Shown: positions 58,801 to 64,000 of the stretch, piece after piece
Position numbering within the stretch: position 1 is the stretch's first letter
Layout of the letters: every line of letters begins with the position of its first letter
From: Inonotus obliquus
Taxonomy: Eukaryota; Basidiomycota; Agaricomycetes; Hymenochaetales; Hymenochaetaceae
Assembly (NCBI GenBank): GCA_032164295.1
Contig: JAJHTX010000002.1
Span: 1,612,001 to 1,676,000, forward strand
Length of the DNA stretch: 64,000 nt
Direction: 5' to 3'
Notes under the pieces: model-generated
What the model was told of the DNA's origin: nothing
Database searches by the model: none
The model's input: the letters and a program-made list of their open reading frames with translations, nothing else
Made by a program: the position numbers and the translations under genes

Positions 58801-59490
58801 GTAGCGCAGAAAGCTCATACTCGGGGTGGATGATACTGATGACCTGTTAGTTCGCAAGTTATCTTGCCCAGGCCATGTCAACGCATATAACGTCTGATGA
58901 AGGGTCCGACGAAGAAGACGAAGACGGAGGCTGGCTTGCTCAGAAGTTCGATATTTCTGACCCGCCAATAACAGCCCGGAGCCGTTCTTCAGACCGTAGG
59001 CCGTTAGATCCGGGTGGCTTTGATGTACGTCCCACCTGGAACTATTCAAAGCGGAAAACTCACCGGAAAATTGCAGGATGCATTCACTCCGCGTACTGCC
59101 ACGGTAAATTCGTCTGGCGCTACCAATGTCTTTGACGATAACTTTACATTTGATGTATGTGATTACTTCAGTTATTCACGCAGCTGGATGCTCACCTATC
59201 TCTAGGATGATCAATTCGGCCCCTTCTCTGATGCCGCTGCCGCTGCATCGGCAGGCGGGCCTTTCTCATCATTGACGAGGTCCACAGGGGACATGGACGA
59301 AAGCTCTTTTGACGACTTCGGCGATTTCGGCGAGTTCCAGACTAGCGATGGAGATGGCGATATGACACCTACGGGGGGCAGCTGGACTTTTGCTAGTGAT
59401 ACTAGTATTAGTAGTTCGGGCTCGGATGATACTGAGGTTGTTGATGTCACAAATTCTCCTCAGGATACTCGGACAGATGCTCGATTCTAA
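55846..59490 (+). CDS. SAPS-family phosphatase-associated protein (Sit4/PP6 regulatory subunit)
   Basis: Eleven exons: 55846-55856, 55915-56124, 56193-56394, 56447-56581, 56639-57292, 57350-58072, 58125-58306, 58359-58800, 58851-59024, 59077-59154, 59206-59490; product 1031 residues. The start MFWKFGFHDTSTIDALLDK and the helical-repeat blocks QNTRLVDYFSRVDVLQRLF, MLSFIQAQHNIVDRILRHIE, LVELLSPFHPASMHAVVSEL, LTFERFRICELYAELLHCSN, FFSFPWNNFLHGVVYDVLHQ and LGYMGHLTLISEDV define the SAPS domain (Sap155/185/190 of yeast, Ekc1 of fission yeast). A long acidic, Ser-rich insert sits around residues 550-690 and an acidic tail at the end. These proteins bind and direct the Sit4/PP6 phosphatase in cell-cycle and TORC1-linked pathways. 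Intron 5 has a length divisible by three without a stop. Confidence 0.94.
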
Positions 59491-59757
59491 AATAGATTGG
59501 TATTTTTGCTTTCTCGTCAGACGTTTAGACATTTTTCCGGACACATTTGTTATCGAGAGCTCTGTATACCATGCATGCTATAATCATTGAATCAATCTTT
59601 GCTTTGTTATATACATTTCCATCCCGTTTGGAGTTCTGTGTGTGTTTGAACGTGGTTAACCTTTAAAGAAGCCCTGTAATAGACTGTTGATAACCAATGT
59701 TGCTGCGTCGGCGATTTTAGAAGTGGAACCGGCCGCCGTCTCACCAGAGTTTGCTAG

Positions 59758-60784
59758 TCATTCGGGCTTGAACTGGTACCCTGAGTCACGCTGCACTACG
59801 GTGAACTGAATGCTGCTGAGAGTATCGCCTGATTCTGTGCTGAGTTCGGCTGTTATTTCATCCCCGGGATTGACGGGTCCTACGCCTGAGGGTGTTCCTG
59901 TAAGTATCAAGTCGCCTTCCTGTGAATAAGAGTATGACTTGGAGTTGTATTTGTTATGGTGAAAAGCAGAACGAACTTCAAGTGTCATGATTGATGATAC
60001 GTGCTCAATAAGCTTGGGAATCGGGAAAATCATATCTGCTGTTGTTCCATTCTGTTTGAAGGCGCCGTTGATCTATTGAAGTTGACTTAAGCTGCTTTTT
60101 GTTAAGGTAGATAAGACGAACCTTTAACCAGATCTTTAGTTTACTTGGATCAGGCACAGAAGAACGGTCGATGAACTGGCTATCTCCAATAGTCAGATAG
60201 AGCAAATACCACCTTACGAGAATGATTGCGTACCCAATAGGTGTAAAGGTATCAAATCCCTTTGCAGCGCTCCAAGGGAGACCTTTCTTCTTGACTTGAT
60301 CCTGCAAGTTACGCGCCGTCATGTCAATTGCGAGGGCTATAGTTCGACGCGAGATAGCAAGTCAGGCAAAGATCCTCGCAGGATTGGTAAAATTGCGCAC
60401 CGTACCCAGCTATGTAGGAGTCTGCCTGAAGTGCCGCTATATCTCTTCCGGTTTTACCAATGACGACGCCGAGCTCGACTGGAGCACGAAACTCAGTAAG
60501 CGATAACAATGTCTTTATGAAGCGCAGAGTGAGCTACCTTCGTGATGAGCAACAATTCCTCGGGGTACTTCAATCTTCCCTCCTGAAGGTACATAACTGG
60601 TGGTAGGTTTGAGGAAGAAGAATGGCTCTTTCGGTACCGTGTTATTGAGTTCCTTGACGTGCTCGACATAGTTACGCCCAATGGCAATAACCTAGCAGGA
60701 TACTTTTCAATCAAGCAGCTAGATTTGGTGCAGTGAACTGGAGCATACTTTCTTACCAGTGCGAAGGAACGAGGCAGCAGACAT
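59758..60784 (-). CDS. Fumarylacetoacetate hydrolase-family acylpyruvase/oxaloacetate decarboxylase (FAHD1-like)
   Basis: Seven exons: 60784-60749, 60691-60538, 60478-60401, 60336-60234, 60179-60122, 60072-59977, 59919-59758; product 228 residues, the compact FAHD1 size. Start [12 protein letters not shown] joins [17 protein letters not shown]. Then [15 protein letters not shown], the metal-binding [66 protein letters not shown] and PGDEI. Human FAHD1 is a mitochondrial acylpyruvase and oxaloacetate decarboxylase needing Mg; the same role is likely here but substrate is inferred. Two of its introns use GTTCGT donors. The start is 138 bp from the divergent STT4-like gene, with a CACGTG between. 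Confidence 0.92.
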
Positions 60785-60842
60785 CTTGGCGGTACTTGAT
60801 TGAGTTGACGGCGATCTTGTCGATCCGCAAACATATCCGCAT

Positions 60843-60848
60843 CACGTG
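60843..60848. promoter_or_regulatory. CACGTG E-box in the FAHD1 / STT4 bidirectional promoter
   Basis: CACGTG within the 8-bp palindrome TCACGTGA (60842-60849), 59 bp upstream of one start codon and 75 bp upstream of the other. This is the only obvious element in the 138-bp gap. Confidence 0.4.
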
Positions 60849-60922
60849 AGGTTGTGCCGCAGGTCCGCAAGTCCCTTCGTCTGCCACACAAACAGTTACT
60901 AAACGGCGATCACCTTCAGCGG

Positions 60923-63900
60923 TATGGATTGGTGAGTACTGTCTTTGGTCAACAGAATACTATAAAACTTATCTGCTTTTCTTCATAGTCTTGAATTTGG
61001 GAACATCCAATCTCTGATTTACTCCGACCTTGCACGAAACATCGGCGAGTGCAAGGATGAAGAGGCAATTCAGCTAGCTGTGGACTTGATTAAATCCAAT
61101 GTTGATCTGCCAGCCCAGAATATTCTGGAGGATGTAGAGGATGGTCATCCGAAGGAGCGCATGTTCATGGTTGGTATCCTTCAGTTTTACCTGACTTATC
61201 GCTAATACATGATGTAGCCTGCTTCAAGGGTTTCTTGTCACATCGGCTTTGCACAGCTTGCTACAAGCCTGCCTGCGTCACAGGTTGATAGCACAGTTCC
61301 CGTCCTTCTGGACATACTGCGTGACTTACCTAACACAGATTTTGAATCTACGTTGGTTTGGTACAGTAAGGACATCCTTTATATCACTGAGGAGTACATT
61401 CACTAAATAGTCTTCTAGAATGGGCATTGCCGGACCAGCTAGTCTCTACGACAGTTTCTGCTCTTTTGCATCTAGCTTCTACATTTCCTCAATATAGACC
61501 TTCTGTGACGTCGTCAATTCTTGAATTTTCATCAGCAATCATAGAGCAGCTCAAGACTGAGCATCGTAAGTCTCGAAGTCAGGTTGTGAATTATGTAACT
61601 TATTCAAAGGTTACTTTAGCTAATATAGTGCTAACACAATATGCACCTTCTTTTCATGGCTTCTATCGCGCCATAATATCAACGCCTTTCACATGGTCTG
61701 TGGATGAATGGAGCCGACTTTCAGCGAACATGAAGAAGCTGCTCCAGCCCGAAGTCGTTGATCACCTAAATGAGTTACTTCCACAATCCCTTCAGTCCAC
61801 CGAATCAAATCCAGAGGAAGCTCGGTTCATCCATAACTTCCTTGTTCGCTATGTATCGCAGGATCGTCCGTTGACGGGGTACTTCATCGTGTGCTGCGTC
61901 ATGGAGATTATTTGGATCGTTCTGGCACAAACGCTATCTCCTCCCCTGAATGAAAGAGAAGGCTCGCATATTATGGAGGTACCAACGGAAGATGAGGCCG
62001 CCGCTGCGAATGAAGTCTGGGACCGATTAACGGACACACCTGTCGAGCAACAGAACATTACGGAGTCCACGCAGGAAACGTTGAAGAAAGTTGCTGGTTA
62101 TGCCATCCGGTGTTTCTCGGACTTACTGCAGCAAATCGAGGACATGGACGCTGAGCCTTCTCTTGACACCTATGCGTGGGAGACTATGTCAGAATCCCTG
62201 GTAAGACTTTCCTTGCTAACCATTCTTCGTTTCCGGGATTGATTATTGCCATCAGAAATTGGCATCCGTATGTTCTGTCGCCTTGCAAGAGCCTGACGAT
62301 GACCTGCTCTCGCGATTGAGGATGCTTCTAAGTGAGGCGTCGCCGATTTCTGACCCTATGGTGCAGGAAGCGGCACTGAAGTCAACGACCGTGGTAGTTC
62401 AGAAGTAAGAACTTTCTCCAAGGATGTCACTCTAACTTACACCTTCCGAACAGCTTCCCTTCTCTTGCATCAGCAATGTCCGGACATTTGCGACGCTTCG
62501 TGACTTCTCCTCTCCCTATTTTTGAATACGAGTTCGCTGCAGAAATACGCGCCCCGCTTCCTCTGGCTGCTGCTGCGAAGTGTCTTGCTTTATGCATCAA
62601 GCTCGCAACGGGCGATGACTTTATCATGTCTAATATGTACTCATTGCTGAACTACATCTCTGCAACGAGCAAAGAACCTTATGAAGGATCTTGGAGTTCA
62701 CAAGTTACTCCTTCGTCATCCCAGCACTCGCAGGATCATGCTGTCCAGTCTTTGAAGACGGGTTTGCAGGCGTTCAATGAAGATCAGCAGAGACTAATCG
62801 GAATCAGCACTATCTCAGTGGTGACGTGTCTGGCTCTGGAATTTAAAATAGACGAGGTTTTCCAATTCGCTCTTTCAGAAAAATATCACCGACTAATAAT
62901 TGTGATTTAGGTGACACGTCTAACCGTTTCAATGTTGGTGCAAAGGCTCCGCTCGGCAGAGCCAACGGTCGAGGCAGCGATCGTCTACAACCTCGTTGAT
63001 CTTGCAACCATCTCCCCCAAGAACACGTTTGCTGACATCATAAGAGTGTTTTCGACCATTAACCGCTCCGGAAATCGCGATGACCCTCGCTTTTCCAGCA
63101 ATACGGTTTGTCCTTGCTATCATATCCTTTTCTGGAGCTCATGTTGACCCCTATAGGTTGTCGCAGCTCAAACAAGACTGGCACAGGAACTCCGGAAACG
63201 CCCTGAACTCCGTGAAACGTATCTTTTCGAGCTACTAAACTTGTTTATTGACAAGGGAGTTGCGATACAAAATGCGCTGATCTCGGATCATCGTTTGAAG
63301 GTTCGTCGTAACTATCTTCCAAAGAAGGTTACGATGCTGATTCACGCAAAAGATTGACGATATGGTCGATCAACTGGGTTCATTGCTTTTGCCAATCGAC
63401 GGTCTGCTGACGCAGCCCGATTTCGACCTATCAGAGAGCCCAACCCCCGAAACAGTTTCACTTTTCCGCAACCTTTGGTTCCTAAGCGTTCTGTTTGGCT
63501 TTACGAACCCAGAAGAGCGCTCAGTACCGACTGCCGAGTGGCAAGTTGCGGCCTTGACAAGGATAGCAGTCAAGACACCACCAATAGTTCTGGAAGAAGT
63601 TCCTGACTTCGTTACGAGCTCGTTGGAGTATAACACGATCATTCGAAGGGAATATGCGCAACTAGTAGGCACCGACGTGCTTAAGTGTTGTTCGTAATCT
63701 AAGCCCCGCTTTATTATCAGGCTATACAAAAGCATCGTGCATTGTTATCAAAAATCATCCCCATGCATCACAGCGAAATGCGCTACCTGTTACCCAGCGA
63801 GGTTGTCTTTCTGCTGACGATGTACGACTTGGAGGCAATGCGATCTGCTGTGGGACTTCCCGCGTCTCTTCCCTCGTATTTCGTCAATGAGAGCGTGAAT

Positions 63901-64000
63901 AGTCATGAAGCGCTCTCCGCCTGTATGGAGTCGGTGGCAGACAAGGTAAATAGCATGCGTGAGATCCACGGGAAATCTTGTTAACATATTAACCAGGTTA
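60923..64000 (+). CDS. STT4: Probable phosphatidylinositol 4-kinase STT4/PI4KA, amino-terminal part (runs off window)
   Basis: Exons: 60923-60930, 60989-61169, 61218-61365, 61419-61565, 61620-62200, 62256-62404, 62454-62856, 62911-63105, 63157-63300, 63353-63664, 63721-63945, then a new exon from 63997. About 831 residues are present and the frame is still open, so the kinase domain lies outside. The visible part is an all-helical HEAT-like solenoid: MDCLEFGNIQSLIYSDLARN, FHGFYRAIISTPFTW, FLVRYVSQDRPLTGYFIVCC, FRNLWFLSVLFGF and LLPSEVVFLLTMYDLEAMRS. I recall similar blocks in fungal STT4 amino-terminal regions; another very large helical-repeat protein is the alternative. STT4 makes PI4P at the plasma membrane. 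The acceptor of exon 5 is ambiguous (61620 or 61629, both in frame), and the donor after 63300 is GTTCGT. Confidence 0.65.

Noticed and set aside
1..64000. CRISPR array, prophage or bacterial-type operon
   Set aside because: Intron-rich nuclear genes throughout; no spaced direct repeats or phage genes seen.

Overview
This 64 kb window is nuclear DNA of a filamentous basidiomycete, most likely an Agaricomycete. The evidence is: about 150 short introns (mostly 48-70 nt) with GT-AG borders and CTRAY-like branch points, roughly one gene per 2.7 kb on both strands, UTR-length gaps, and the gene content. The first gene matches the mushroom clamp-cell regulator Clp1. The window also carries fungal forms of PAC1/LIS1, DASH subunit Dad3, a Zn2Cys6 factor, Gtr1 and Sit4-associated (SAPS) protein. 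I assembled 24 protein genes by hand from exons; 23 are complete and the last runs off the right edge. No rRNA, tRNA, CRISPR array or autonomous transposon was recognised.

Layout. 0-4.7 kb: clp1 (minus) with a MITE-like inverted-repeat element starting about 190 bp upstream of its start codon. 4.7-12.8 kb: PAC1 (minus), a YTHDF-type m6A reader (plus) and an orphan gene with a possible PD-(D/E)XK-like core (plus). 13.9-22 kb: TilS (minus), ARPC1 (plus), DAD3 (minus), a haloacetate-dehalogenase-like hydrolase (plus) and an 11-exon SDR (minus). 22.6-30.8 kb: a 1976-residue kinesin-4-like motor (minus) and IPK1 (plus). 31.8-36.2 kb: isovaleryl-CoA dehydrogenase and a Zn2Cys6 factor (both plus). 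37.5-45.5 kb: Gtr1 (minus), eIF3c (plus) and a 21-exon aminotransferase (minus). 45.8-53.2 kb: RIB3 (minus), arginase (plus), acetolactate synthase ILV2 (minus) and a secreted GDSL esterase (minus). 53.7-64 kb: AP-2 mu (plus), SAPS protein (plus), an FAH-family acylpyruvase (minus) and a probable PI 4-kinase STT4 amino-terminal part (plus, incomplete).

How the genes relate. This is a housekeeping neighbourhood, not a biosynthetic or defence cluster. Themes recur: microtubule work (PAC1, kinesin, Dad3), cortical actin and endocytosis (ARPC1, AP-2 mu, STT4), TORC1 and Sit4 signalling (Gtr1, SAPS), and branched-chain and nitrogen metabolism (ILV2, IVD, arginase, aminotransferase). Genes often sit head to head with 100-500 bp between start codons, so shared promoters are likely. 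CACGTG E-boxes lie in several of these gaps, and a Gcn4-type TGAGTCA lies upstream of ILV2.

I looked for an undescribed system and did not find a convincing one. The most unusual items are the inverted-repeat element next to clp1, the orphan gene at 11.4-12.8 kb, an unexplained cysteine-containing reading frame near 37.0 kb, a large insertion in the kinesin motor, and three introns whose only sensible donor is GC. All gene models are manual splice predictions without transcript data.
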